A DNA stretch of 64,000 nucleotides from Calendula officinalis (GCA_963853835.1 OY970822.1:13765501-13829500), one strand, 5' to 3'; positions 35,174 to 46,647 are shown, numbered from the stretch's first letter. The notes: generated from the letters alone by a model not told the origin. Made by a program: numbers and translations.

Positions 35174-37344
35174 TCTAGAGAGAGAGAGCAAATCAAGTGT
35201 TTTTTCTTCTTTTTATAGGAACATATATCATTTCTCTGCCATAAGTTATTAACACTCATACTTATAGACTCATCCTTCCTTCTCTCTCCCTCTTTATGTA
35301 TATAAACACAAAAAAACTTGGTTTCTCTATGGTCAACTGGGAAGTCTTTATGCATGTAGACTGGTGAAAAACAGAATTATAAAATGTTTTCCAAATCAAC
35401 GACTTTTCTTCTTTGTAATATGATTCTTTTACACATGAGAGAGAGAGAGAGAGAGATGTTTGTTTAATTGTTGAGTTTTCTAGTCATGATACGGGGAAGG
35501 CAATAAAAATAATGACATTTCACATTACAAGTTCACAACACCATTTTCTATTTATGAGTCATGATTGAACTTTAATATAATTATTAATTAATTGGGTTCA
35601 TTGCATAAAGTATTCACATGTTATGAAAAGTATCATTTAGAATAGAAAGTAACAAAATTCTACTTGATAGTGTTGGATAATGGTTTAAAACTATGTTAAT
35701 ATTTATATTTTCATAAAAGTAGTTAATATAATATAAAAAATTTGTTCACAAAGAGATATAATAAAAAAAAAATTGGTTATGAAAACTATATTATTAAATA
35801 TATATATATTTTTTTTAATTTCTAAATGACTTTTAACATATTTTTATCTTAAATTATGTTTTTTTAATATGCTTCATTTTATCGCAAATCAAGAAATACC
35901 GGATTGATAATAAACCAAATCAACTCAGTTCCATAGGTAGGAGTCGTTGCCAATTTACTCAAAAACATGGTTGTAATGTACAAACAAGTGATGCATATAC
36001 ATGCATACATGCTATGATGCTAGTGACCTCTTGTGGTCCATATCATTTTGGATGTAGCTACGGATCACATGTTTAGCTTTACTAAGAAAACTTCTATCAT
36101 TGATCTCTTACTTGACCCATCATTTTTTTTCTACAAAAGGATGCTTGTCAAAAGTGGGAACTTAACATTGACCGTTACTAAATTAGATTCAACCGTCAAC
36201 GGACAATATACAAGGAAAAATAAAAATGCATATATGAAACATATATTCATGGTTAATGACTAACTTTCAACCTTTTGACTAAAGATCAAAAAGCCCTGAT
36301 CAAAGAAATAGTTTTTTTAATGTGTTCCGACTCGCTTTACAAGCCAACTAATCTCAAAGTAATCACATGCTTTGCAGGTAGCCTGGAGTAAGCAGGGTAA
36401 ACCTCTGTGACCACAAAAATATATTTTTTGCTTCTAGAAATTGAATTTGGTAGCTCAGTTAAAAAAAATTTATAGAGATTATATTCAAACAATAGGCCAC
36501 CAGTATTATGGTTAGTTCGATAATAAGCTATAACACAGTAATAGTACTAATAAACCTACACGTGTATATTGGGGAGAAAAAAAACTAAATGAATGACACG
36601 TAAACCATATTTTAACGGGTGAGCTTCTAGCTAAACGGAGATACCGAACTACCAACCTAATTAACTATAATAAACAAATCAAATTAGCAAAAACCGATGG
36701 CTCTGTTTTTGGTTTTAAGATTAACCGAAACTTTAGATTAGGTTTCAGTTTGCCCCAAAAAAAATTGAAAAAATCTGAACTTAATTAACAGAAACCGTCT
36801 CAATATATACATGTCAGTCAATTTTTAATTAATTTTACAGTTTTAGCATTTCGTAGTTTTAACAAATAAATAGAAATGTACACATTTCAGCTAATTGACG
36901 ATTATGTTTGTTGGGTTTAAATGGCGAACACAGAATGTAAACATGGTGTTTGTTTTGGGGCCATGACCAAAATTTTGGTCAATAACCAGATTAACAGAAA
37001 CTGAACTCAACTTTGAGCCAAAACCAACTAGACCAAAATCAAACGGTTTTCAAATTTATAAAAGAGTGAAGTTTTTAGTCCAGGTTCACTTCTTATCGTT
37101 CATCCATCAATATATGAAGATGCAGGTGATTCGTATATTGAGTTGAATTGTGTAGCCAACATTTGTTAATGAATGCTTCATTCATTGGGTATCTTTTAGC
37201 ACAATAACATAATGTTAAACATAAAAAAAAGAGGTTGCTTAAATTGTTATCACATAAATCTAAGTCTTCGATTTGAAAATATATCAAACAAATAGAGTGC
37301 TAGTATCAATACCTGATCCACCTCAGCCAAGCTCAATAGTCATA

Positions 37345-37480
37345 GTTAGAGGGAAAATTCAGATAGCAAGTGACAGGACACCTACTATATATAAAACCTG
37401 TTAGCCAACCATGTGTATGTTGTTGGCTATAGATAATAGTCGGTGTCATCTCACCTGCGATCCGAGTTTACTCTCTTGTT
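37345..37480 (-). ncRNA. Candidate MIRNA hairpin, miR391/miR4376-like, copy B
   Basis: The 5' arm on the minus strand has the same 20 nt, TCGCAGGTGAGATGACACCG (37460-37441), and the identity extends to two more bases. The 3' arm has changed to TAGGTGTCCTGTCACTTGCTA (37385-37365), yet it still pairs at 14 of 16 core positions and gains pairs below the core. The loop has a CTATAGCCAACAACATACAC insertion plus the conserved GGTTGGCTAACAGG. Arm-specific conservation is what selection on a mature miRNA predicts. Confidence 0.65.
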
Positions 37481-37644
37481 CCTCCTTCAATTCTAGCTCC
37501 TGTAGCCACTTTTTATAGCATAAGTGTCATGGTTGGGTTTGTGGGTGACATAGATATAGAAAGAGCAAATTAAGGTTTTCTCTTCTTTTGTAGGGACATA
37601 TCATTCCTCCCCCACTACCACTCATTACTTATAGATCGACTCAC

Positions 37645-37650
<6 letters not shown>

Positions 37651-37679
<29 letters not shown>

Positions 37680-37710
37680 CATGTATATATAGAGAGAGAA
37701 AGAGAGAGAT
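37651..37710. repeat. CT/TA microsatellite with inverted halves
   Basis: A CTCTCTCTCT run, then TATATATATA, CATG and TATATATAGAGAGAGA form a long imperfect palindrome. Confidence 0.7.
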
Positions 37711-37810
37711 TGATTTCTCCTTTACACATGGAAAATGCGGTCAGTCTTTGTTTGGAGACTGGTGAAGAACGCAATTACAAGATGAGGTCCAAATCAAATA
37801 CTTTTCTTCT

Positions 37811-38602
37811 TTATAAAGATATAGAGAGAGAGAGTAATATTTTAAATGGTCTAAGTTGATAGGTTGGAATTTTCAAACCATTTCTATGAAACACTATATA
37901 GTTAATTAATCAAACAAGGAAGGATTTAGCTTAGTAGGTTAAAATCTGAAATGATTTCTTACATATCACCATATTAATTTATTTTCAAGATAAATATTTA
38001 TCAGATGATTATGAAAATATTCATATATAAATATTCACATATTAATTTAGGTTATGAAAACGTGAATACTCTTTTTAAAAGAAAAAAAATAATAAAATGC
38101 ACATCAAAATGCAATTCCCATAAATAATCACTGTAGGAATGTAATACATTTCCATAAACTTTCTTCATATAACGAAATTACCGATGACAATAATGTGCGC
38201 AATCACCTTTTCTCGTAGGAAAAATGAAAGACGGTGACAGTGAAATGCAACAACATTCACAAGTCACAACTGGAATCTTCCTGGCAACTTTTGTAGGTAG
38301 GCAGGCGTGCTTAAAAAATTCCCCTTTTTAATTACTTTCAACAAATTTTCTTACTTTTGGTATTAAAGTGAAATTATTATTCACATAAAAAAATTTTATA
38401 TATTTAAAAAATATATATTTATTAAACTGTACTGTCAATATAATTTTATTGGTATACCGTCTAACTGTTTTTAATAGATAAACGCTTTAAGTTAACAATA
38501 ACTTTGAGACATATAATAAATATGTGAGAATAAAATTGAGAAGAAAAACTATAACTTTTGTTTAAAAAATAAAAATGTTGTTACAAAACTACTGAGCAAT
38601 AA
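37811..38602. other. AT-rich intergenic DNA
   Basis: No reading frame or terminal repeats identified. Confidence 0.35.
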
Positions 38603-38611
38603 TACAATAAA

Positions 38612-39999
38612 GAGTAAATTACTGTTTTTGTCCCTGTGGTTTACCCGATTCTACGTTTTTGTCCCTGTGGTTTTTTTTCTGTTTTTTTGTCCCTGAACTA
38701 TGCCAAATTCTGTTTTTTTGTCATTCCGTCCAAATTTGGCCGTTACCTAACGAGAAATGCTAAAAAAGTGAGGGTATTTTCGTCTTTTAACTTCTTCTTC
38801 ATGTTCTTCATATGTGTTCTTCATCTACAAAACAATAATCTCCAAATTGATGAACCCTAATCCTAAATTGCTAAAAACATTTCATCTTCTTCAAAGAAAG
38901 ATGAACCCTAATCCCAATTTCTTGAATAAATTGATAAACCTTAATCCCTAAATCCCAATTTGTGATTTCTTAAATTTGTGTTACTGCACAAACAAACGAT
39001 AATTAAAAAAAAAACACAAAAACGATAAACAAGATTAAACCTAACAATTATTGTCAAACTGTTGATAAAAAATCATAGCATGAAATCTTAAACAAAACCC
39101 TAGCAATTAACCTGAAGCTCAATTCCACCTGAATCTAATAAAAACTTTCAAATTGACTAAAAAATACAAAGAAATGAAGTAAAAACTTACTGTTGAGTTC
39201 ATCAAGCCACCGTTTGATACTATCAAAAGTAGTTCGACGACTGATATCATAAACAATAAGAGCGCCGACGACGCCGCGGTAGTAGGCGGAGGTGACGGCA
39301 CGAAACCGCTCTTGACCGGCGGTGTCCCATACTTGTGCTTTGACTTCCTTGCCATCTATATTCATCACCTGCGTCTGAAATTCAACACCAATTGTTGCTT
39401 TTGAGTGCAGATCAAACTCGTCTCTGGCGAACCGAGATAACAAATTCGATTTACCGACGGCGGAATCTCCGATCACCACTATCTTGAAAAGGTCCATGAG
39501 GGCAGTAAGGTACATTTGTCAAAGATTGAAAGAGACTGTAGAATCTGTCATTTGAGTCTTGACTGTGCAATTTGGGTCTGGAAACCAGCGACGGTGGTTT
39601 TGTTTGTGCAGTAACACAAATTTAAGAAATCACAAATTGGGATTTAGGGATTAGGGTGACCAGGAACCAATTCGAATTTTGATATTGTTCAAGAAATTGG
39701 GATTAGGGTTCATCTTCCTTTGGAGAAGATGACATATTTTTAGCAATTTAGGATTAGGGTTATCAATTTGGGGATTATTGTTTTGTTTAGATGAAGAACA
39801 CATATGAAGAACATGAAGAAGAAGTTACAAGACGAAAATACCCTCACTTTTTTTAGCATTTCTCGTTAGGTAACGGCCAAATTTGGACGGAAGGACAAAA
39901 AAACAGAATTTTACATAGTTCAGGGACAAAAAAACAGAAAAAAAAACCACAGAAACAAAAACGCAGAATCGGGTAAATCACAGATACAGTAATTTACTC
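38612..39999. mobile_element. Pack-MULE with ~390 bp TIRs carrying a Rab exon, TSD TACAATAAA
   Basis: Ends GAGTAAATTACTG ... GTAATTTACTC. Inverted repeats extend from 38612 to about 39000 and from about 39597 to 39999. The 9 bp target duplication TACAATAAA is perfect (38603-38611 and 40000-40008), diagnostic of Mutator-type transposition. There is no transposase; the ~590 bp centre holds a host gene fragment (Rab GTPase, minus strand). Same terminus family as 49530-50782. Confidence 0.93.
39191..39497 (-). pseudogene. Captured first exon of a RABA5-like small GTPase
   Basis: About 102 codons open from [10 protein letters not shown]. It has the P-loop GDSAVGKS, the switch I Thr in TIGVEF, the switch [10 protein letters not shown], and RABA/Rab11-type AVTSAYYRG and WLDELN. 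From memory it is nearest RABA5 ([20 protein letters not shown]). It ends at a good donor, CAACA|GTAAGT, where plant RABA genes have their first intron. The NKxD and SAL motifs, and the C-terminal prenylation cysteines, are missing. No stop or frameshift lies in the fragment, so capture is recent or the frame is kept. A functional GTPase is not encoded. Confidence 0.85.
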
Positions 40000-40009
40000 T
40001 ACAATAAAA

Positions 40010-40930
40010 AGAAGAGAATACGAGTAATTTTTATCACTGTCAGTCTATTTACAAGAATCAAGTGTCCATAAATATACTTAACTTGTACCGAAATGTTATT
40101 TTGTGTACCATTCAATTATGTTATTCTTTATGTAGCGAGACACTGATATATTTGCGTATCTTTGTAGATTCTCAGTGCTTCTGACCATCTTCAGTGTCCC
40201 ATTTTAGCTTTAGTGTCAAGTCTTATTTTTTAAATCGTTATCGATCTCTTGAGCTTATTCATAAAAATGAATATTTCATTGGTCAATTGTTATTAAGTTC
40301 CAAAATTACATTTGTCAAAAAGATAAATTCTATTTTTTTTCATTTAATCTGAATAAATCCTAACGAAAACAAGATATATATTAATGGTTAATGTTAAAAG
40401 AATAAGTTAAGATAGTAGCTAGTAAATTATCATTTTTGACCGTAACCTAAGAATCGACGATTAAGTTAAAAAGAGGTAGTCTGAAGATGTGCCATGCATT
40501 AACATCTTGTTTTCTCTGTCCAAATTCTTTATGTTGGAATTTCCATGTAAAAAGTGTTTTACAACTTATTAATTTCATACATCTTTCTAATGTATACTTT
40601 ACTTTTAAAGTTCATGTTTATTTATAACGGGCTTCAACTGATACCGAGATTTACTCGCAATGCACGCGACTTAACTGTTATAGTGACAATTTACGAATCT
40701 TCGCCAAATAATTGAAAAGAGGGACGGACCCATTCATATATAGTTGCATGGTTGGTTTGGGCAATCCTTGACTTCTTCAATCATCCCAAGTCACAAGTCG
40801 ACCTAATTGATTATTCAAATGAATATATAATTTACAAATTATATTAAATAGATTAAGCATATATTTAATTAAAAAATCGTTTTAGATTACTAACTAAAGT
40901 TTAAGAATGAGAACTAACAAATCCGTTGAA
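40010..40930. other. Intergenic DNA
   Basis: AT-rich; nothing recognised. Confidence 0.35.
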
Positions 40931-40936
40931 AATTAG

Positions 40937-41190
40937 CTACGAATTCGCCAATTATGAGTTGGGTGCTTTAACCATTCAGCCATGGATGCTTAGCGGGTCA
41001 TAGTCCTAGATCCGAGTTACTAGCTTTCTAGACCGACGGTATTTGACTCTCTGGCCGCAGTTATAGTTATTTAGGTGGTATCCCGAGATTGAAGAGATCA
41101 AATTCCTCCCAGTTTAGACAAAAGACGCGAACGCGAAAGGATATGCGTCTGCAAGTCGAAGGCGGGAGATGAGCGGAAAGTCTTCAAACG
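40937..41190 (-). other. Organelle-derived insert with partial plastid trnI-CAU
   Basis: Minus-strand 40989-40937 reads GCATCCATGGCTGAATGGTT followed by AAAGCACCCAACTCATAATTGG and CGAATTCGTAG, the first ~52 nt of plastid tRNA-Ile(CAU) including the CAU anticodon. The 3' part (T arm end, acceptor strand) is missing, so it cannot make a tRNA. The following ~200 bp (to about 41190) is more GC-balanced than its surroundings and looks organellar, but I cannot place it; mitochondrial origin is possible. Confidence 0.7.
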
Positions 41191-41477
41191 AGCCCTCTCT
41201 TCCCACTACTATCAAAACTCAAAATATATGAAATTAATAATCATCTCTTATAGATGTAGAAATTATTATTTTTTAACTTATAATAATAACCATATTCACA
41301 TAAATAACAATACGAACTTCTTGTTTTTCATCATCATATAACGCACTTGATTCTACTCTCTTTTTTCCTTTTTAAAAAAAACAAATCTTAAATAAAAGAT
41401 TACAACTAATATAAATATAATATTTACACTTCTTTTAGTTGTAAAGTAACTCATATATCATGAAGCTAAAAATTATA

Positions 41478-41788
41478 CTTCCTCCGATTTAAAATAAGTG
41501 ACACACTTTGGATTTTACGGTTTCTGAGACAAAATATTATAATAATGGTTAAATTAAATGAATTAGATGGTTAGTGGAGAATGGGTCCCACACATTTTGA
41601 TTAATATGAGATTAATGATGTTTAAAAGTAAAAGTAAGGGTAAAATAGTCATTTCACTTTGTTAAAGTAAATAGTTAGTGAGTGTGAGTCTCACTATTTT
41701 TTGCCAAATAAGGTAAATTTTCAAAATATATCACTTATTTTGAATCACCAAAAAGAAAAATGAGTCACTTATTTTGAATCAGAGGAGA
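41478..41788. mobile_element. Stowaway-type MITE
   Basis: CTTCCTCCGATTTAAAATAAGTGAC at the left matches the inverse of GTCACTTATTTTGAATCAGAGGAG at the right; flanking TA fits Tc1/mariner insertion. Close relative at 41939-42248. Confidence 0.7.
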
Positions 41789-41938
41789 TATAATTTATTT
41801 ATTCTTTTTAATTGACAGTTATTTCATTTTAATCTTTGGTTACTAACCAGTAACCATAGTGTTATCCAAATAACTCTACATCTTTTCTTAATTGCAACTA
41901 ATATTAACAAAAGACCTAGACGGGACTTATAATATATA

Positions 41939-42248
41939 CTTCCTCCGTATTAAAATAAGTGACACAAATTGGATTACATGTTTTTTGAGGTAAAAGATGA
42001 AAGTAGATGTTAAAATAGATTAAAGTACATAGTTAGTGCAAATTAGTCTCACTTTTCTTAAATAAAGTGATATTAATGAGTTTAAAAGTAAAAGTAAGGG
42101 TATAAAAGTAATTTCACTTTATTAAAGTAGATAGTTAGTGGATATGGGTCCCACTATTTTTACCAAATAAGGAAAGTTTTCAAAATGTGTCACTTATTTT
42201 GATATACCCTAAAATAGAAAGTGTGTCACTTATTTTGATACGGAGAAG
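41939..42248. mobile_element. Stowaway-type MITE
   Basis: CTTCCTCCGTATTAAAATAAGTGAC ... GTCACTTATTTTGATACGGAGAAG with flanking TA (41937-41938 and 42249-42250). Confidence 0.75.
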
Positions 42249-42452
42249 TACAAGAATCCAAAGGATATGACTAAAAAAAACAAAGCAAAATGTTAGTAAG
42301 TACTAACCTAACAATAAATGTAAAAACAAACCAAATTATTAAATATTGTACATATTCTCTGTTATAGATAGAGATCATTAGAATATTTTGTAACTAATTT
42401 AGGGGAGGTGATCCCTACATAGCATCTTTTAGAAATGTAAAGCAATTTTAAA

Positions 42453-43513
42453 GAGCGAATTACATCTAAGGTCCATGTGGTTTACCACTTATTTCAGCCA
42501 CAGTCCCTAAACTTCATTAAGTACACTGAGAATCCCTGGTGTTGCCACTTTGTTGCACCCGTAGTCCCTGAAGCAAACGGACGTTAATTAAAGTTGTTAA
42601 ATCCCCCATGTGCACATCACATGATGGGTAGTATGGTAATTGTCCACCCCTTCCTCCTACTTAAACCTGAGTAAATTACATGGAAGGTCCCTGTTGTATA
42701 ATACTTATTACAGTCTTAGTCCCTTAACTTCATTTATTACACCGGAAGTCCCTGGTGTATACACTTTGTTACACACATGTAAGCCTGTAAACGAACCAAA
42801 CGTTCAACGAATCGTTCGCGAACCGTTCGGAGGGAGTTCGTTTATGTTCGTTCGTTTAGCTAAACAAACGAACACAAATAAGATTTTGTATTCGTTTAGT
42901 TAAACAAACGAACACGAACAAAGGCCAGTTCGTTCGTTTATGTTCGTGAACATACGTTCGTTTTCGTTTGTTAGTGTTCGTTTGAGTTTGTTTATGTTCG
43001 TTTGTGTTTGTTTGTGTTTGTTTCGTGTTTGTTTATGTTTGTTTGTGTTCGTTTGTGTTTGTTTCGTGTACGTTTGTGTTTGTTTATGTTCGTTTATGTT
43101 CGTTTGTGTTCGTTTATGTTTGTTACCCTAGTTCACGAACCGTTCGTGAACACTAAATTTTCTTAACAAACATAAACGAACACAAACGAACATACAAAAA
43201 CACATGTTTGTTACCCTGGTTTATGTTTGTTACCCTAGTTCATGAACCGTTCGTTCGTTTACATGCCTACATGTGTGTAACAAATTGTATACCCCAGGGA
43301 GTTCCGGTGTAGTAAATGTAGTTCAGGAACTAAGACTGTAATAAGTAGTATACCACAGGGACATTCCATGTAATTTACTCGGGTTTAAATATGAGGAATG
43401 GATGGACAATTACCATACTACCCATCATGTGATGTGCACATGGGGATTTAACGACTTTACTTAACGTTCGTTTGCTTCAGGGACTACGGGTGCAACAAAG
43501 TGACAACACTGAT
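42453..43513. mobile_element. Long inverted-repeat Mutator-type element with nested termini
   Basis: An almost complete 1.06 kb palindrome. Each arm holds, outside to inside, a GAGCGAATTACAT-type terminus with CACCCGTAGTCCCTGAAGC, then a second GAGTAAATTACATGGA-type terminus (42669; mirrored by 43380), then ACACATGTA(A/G)GC(C/A)TGTAAACG. The centre is a degenerate CGTTTGTGTTCGTTTATGTT repeat. The bases flanking the inner termini are inverse, not direct, so the inner part is not a simple later insertion. The outer right end is shortened. No gene. Confidence 0.7.
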
Positions 43514-43757
43514 TTCTGGCAAAAATAACGAATCAGCCTGTTAATTAGTTAATTATTTGTAGAATCTAATTTGTGTTCTTCTCAGGTTACAAATTTAACA
43601 TTGGCAAAGAGAAAAAATGGAAAGGAATAAATTGATGCCACAAATTTCTATCTCTTGATTCTCATGTAAATATCAAACAATCTTTTGATTAACCTGTAAA
43701 AATCAAACACTTTTCCTGGTGTAGTATAAAACAATCTTTTGCGTACCCTACGATAAA

Positions 43758-43789
43758 CCCCGCGGCATCGCGCGGGTACCACCAACTAG
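43758..43789 (+). mobile_element. Helitron 3' terminus
   Basis: Hairpin CCCGCGGCATCGCGCGGG followed by TACCACCAA and CTAG (43786-43789), then host T. The body would lie to the left; its 5' end was not found. Confidence 0.65.
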
Positions 43790-44374
43790 TTATCTCTAAT
43801 TGTCATTTTATGAAAAATTGATCGCAAATTGATAAAAAAAAATGTTTTATACGTATCAGCTCCCTTAATTTAATGATTATCTTTTCAATAGTTAATTAGA
43901 AAAGTCTTGTATAAATACCTTGTATTGTACATCATTCGAATTCAATATTTAATACAAACAAAAAGAACAAAACCTCAAAACTATAAAAACTTAAATCAAT
44001 TTATTCTTATATGAAAATTGAGATGGCCGGCTAATATTTTTGTGCTAGATTTCGAAAATCACTAGTCTCTTCTGAATTTTTTAAACATTTAAAAGTAGGT
44101 AGATTGAGAATTTGAGATTGTAATTGATCTGGTAGACCATCCTTCTTATGTTGATCAGTGGTCCATGTAATCTAAACATTGTTAATTATGTTTTTTTAAT
44201 AGAGAAATGATATTTCTTTCTTCATATTAATATTTCTATCTATCTTTAAAATTGACGTGTATAATATACTAATTCTCTGTCTTTATGTCATCCCTTGATT
44301 TCGGCAATTGTCATTATCAAATTGGTAGACCCATGAATAGACATAAATGATAGGAACCACGACCATTATTTTAT

Positions 44375-44540
44375 GAGAAATGATATTTAGTCTTATCTAT
44401 AGTCCTACTCAATAGATAAGATGACATATGTACTCCACTAATTCTCTCACTTAATATTATCTCTTGATTTTGACATGTGTCTTCATCTAATGAGTAGGAC
44501 TATGAGTAGGACCAAATGGTGGAACTAAATACCATTACTT
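44375..44540. mobile_element. MITE of the GAGAAATGATATTTAG family
   Basis: GAGAAATGATATTTAGTC at the left, GGAACTAAATACCATTACTT at the right, non-coding. A similar but weaker pair may begin near 44200. Confidence 0.6.
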
Positions 44541-44632
44541 TTATTTTATTATTATTATTAAATATACTTCACAAGATTAACCTTTTTAATTAAAAGATAA
44601 AATCTTTTTGGATAAGGGAATTAATAAACATA

Positions 44633-45755
44633 GGTGTTGTTTGTTTTTTGGCAAAACATCTGCGTGGGGTCTTTTGTCTGCGCCGCGCAGACCAAGGGCA
44701 GAAAAATGCTCCTGGAGATGTTTGTTTTTTGGAAGCCCGAAGACCTTAAAATGTCTGCGTGAGGTCTGTATGGAGCAGACTTGAAATATTGCTTTTTTTA
44801 GCTTCTAACAAAAAAAACTCTTAAACCCATTTCCACAATCCATTCCTTCGACCACTCTCTGCCGCCCAAGCTCTCCGGCGACCACAACTTCTCCGGCGAC
44901 CACATCTTCTCCGGCGACCATCATCTTCTCCGGCGTGCTCTCTCTCTCTCTGGCGTACTCTTCTTCTCCGGTGAAGGCAAAAGGTAAGCCCTTTCTCTCT
45001 CTCGACGTTCTCTGCCTGTCGATCTCTCTCTCTCCCGCTCTGTTCATCGCCTCTCTCTCTCACTGTACGTCGATCTCTCTCTCGGCATCGCTCTCTCTGT
45101 CTGTCTCCCGTCGGTTTCTACCCTCGTCATTGCCGTTGAAGCCTAGTCTCCGGCAAAGTCCAACCGTCGACCTCTTTCTCCACTGTCGTCCTCCATAGAA
45201 ACCCTCGACGACTTTAGGTGTGTTTCTCCACCGCGTACGACCACAGAGAAATAGATATGTAGATAGAGAGAGATCAAGAAGAGGAGAGAGATCAAATGTG
45301 TGTTTCTCCAGCGACTTGTCTGCGTTGATTAAATTGTGGAAGGTTGTACTTTCTGGATTGATGGGTTGAACTTTTGACTTCCTTGAAGAAGACTAGAAAA
45401 CCAATGTTGGTTTTACACTTTTACTTTTACCCTTGTTGAATTTGAGCACATCAGTTGAATAAACTATTAAGCCAGACTCAAAATATTTCTTTTTAAATGA
45501 TTTATTTTAGTGGAATTTTTGGTGTTTGTGTTGATGTAAATTACCAATTTGATTGATTGTTTGATTTAATTGATCATTAAGCGGAGCTAACTTTCAATTG
45601 TGATGCTTAGAAATTAGGATTTTGCAGATGATAAAAAAACAAACAATAATTTTATTGCAGACTGCAGACCTTTAGTCCACCTCAGAAGCTGCAGCAGTTG
45701 GCAGATGTGGTCCGCAGACTGCAGACCTTTTTGCTCAGAAAAAACAAACACCACC
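44633..45755. mobile_element. TIR element with captured GC-rich fragment
   Basis: GGTGTTGTTTGTTTTTTG and AAAAAACAAACACCACC form the ends. Near both ends GCAGAC-rich phrases recur in opposite orientation (AGGTCTGTATGGAGCAGAC; GTCCGCAGACTGCAGACC). The interior (44830-45250) is quite different: TTCTCCGGCGACCA repeats, CT-rich runs and a GAAGGCAAAAGGTAAG donor-like site, resembling a captured 5' exon. No target duplication was fixed and no protein is recognisable. Confidence 0.55.
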
Positions 45756-45831
45756 ATAGTCTCTATCATTACTCAACTTTGATGGAGACATCTTTTTCGT
45801 TATTTCAGTTTGAAAAATAACAAGGATTTAT

Positions 45832-46011
45832 CTGAAAAATGATATTTAGTCTTACAATTTGGTCATATGCATAATCTTATTCACTTGATAGGATGACTTG
45901 TGTAATCTACTAGTTCTCTCTTTTTATATTATTCATTAATTATGATAATATTCTCATCTAATGAGTATGATTATGAGTATGACCAAAGGGTAGAACTAAA
46001 TATCATTACTC
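45832..46011. mobile_element. MITE of the GAGAAATGATATTTAG family
   Basis: AAAAATGATATTTAGTCTTAC at the left and AGAACTAAATATCATTACTC at the right, with the same ATGAGTATGATTATGAGTA-like core as 44375-44540. Confidence 0.6.
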
Positions 46012-46327
46012 GAGTTTATCTAGATAACACTTATTTATTAATACAATTAAATTCTTATTTATTGTAGATATATGTGATTTTGATCACACTCCCTATATAT
46101 GTTTAGCGCTAATTAGATTGTCGATTTCTTATTTTTATTAAAATATATTGAATAACTTTAAGTGATTATAGTAACCGGTTGCCCTTTATTCGAAGTTAAT
46201 CATCATATTAAGTACGTGCATCACTATTGGATTTTATATCTTTAGCAACTATTCAATTTTATCAATTTTTATTGTATTGTGATGTCCTTATTAATTTTAT
46301 ACTCTCTTCAAAAAGTATACTTTAAAA

Positions 46328-46647
46328 TAGGGGTGCTTATCGGGCCAAAACCGAACCGAACCGATAGAACCGATAACGATGAATTTTCAAAACCGAAACT
46401 GAACCGATAACATGTTATCGGTTTCGGTTCGGTTCGGTTTCGGTTCGGTCCCGTTTTGGTTCGGTAATTTTAGGCCAAATGTTCATCCTTTCCCGAAAAC
46501 CGAACCGAACCGATAGAACCGATAATCGATAACGATGAATTTTCAAAACCGAAACCGAACCGATAACATGTTATCGGTTTTGGTTCGGTTCGGTTTCGGT
46601 CGGTTTTCGGTTCGGTCCGGTTTCTTCGGTCCAAATGCTCACCCCTA
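46328..46647. mobile_element. hAT-type MITE, 320 bp, TSD CTTTAAAA
   Basis: Starts TAGGGGTGCTTATCGG, ends AATGCTCACCCCTA. Perfect 8 bp target duplication CTTTAAAA (46320-46327 and 46648-46655). The interior repeats AACCGAACCGATAGAACCG in both orientations. Confidence 0.92.

Larger units (their letters stand above)
34130..35480. repeat. Segmental tandem duplication, copy A (MIRNA-like)
   Basis: Diverged but colinear with 35960-37810. Shared blocks include the TACAAACAAGTG...TGCATATACA region, the CACATGTT...GAAAACTT region, ACAAAAGG...GTGGGAAC, the ATAGAGTGCTAG...ACC block, the hairpin, and AGAGAGAGCAAATCAAG. Copy B has about 600 bp extra between the first half and the hairpin. Confidence 0.7.
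35960..37810. repeat. Segmental tandem duplication, copy B (MIRNA-like)
   Basis: Second, longer copy of 34130-35480. The inserted part (about 36300-37080) is non-coding, with phrases such as ACCGAAACTTTAG and AACAGAAACCG, and is probably a MITE. Confidence 0.65.

Noticed and set aside
39135..39515. Functional Rab GTPase gene
   Set aside because: Only the first exon is present, and it is enclosed by transposon TIRs and a 9 bp target duplication.
42940..43131. Small Phe/Cys/Val-rich protein
   Set aside because: Translation of a TTCGTTTGTG simple repeat in the middle of a palindrome.
42669..43380. Inner element as a simple nested insertion
   Set aside because: The flanks (CTTAAACCT and GGGTTTAAA) are inverted, not direct, repeats, so no target duplication exists.
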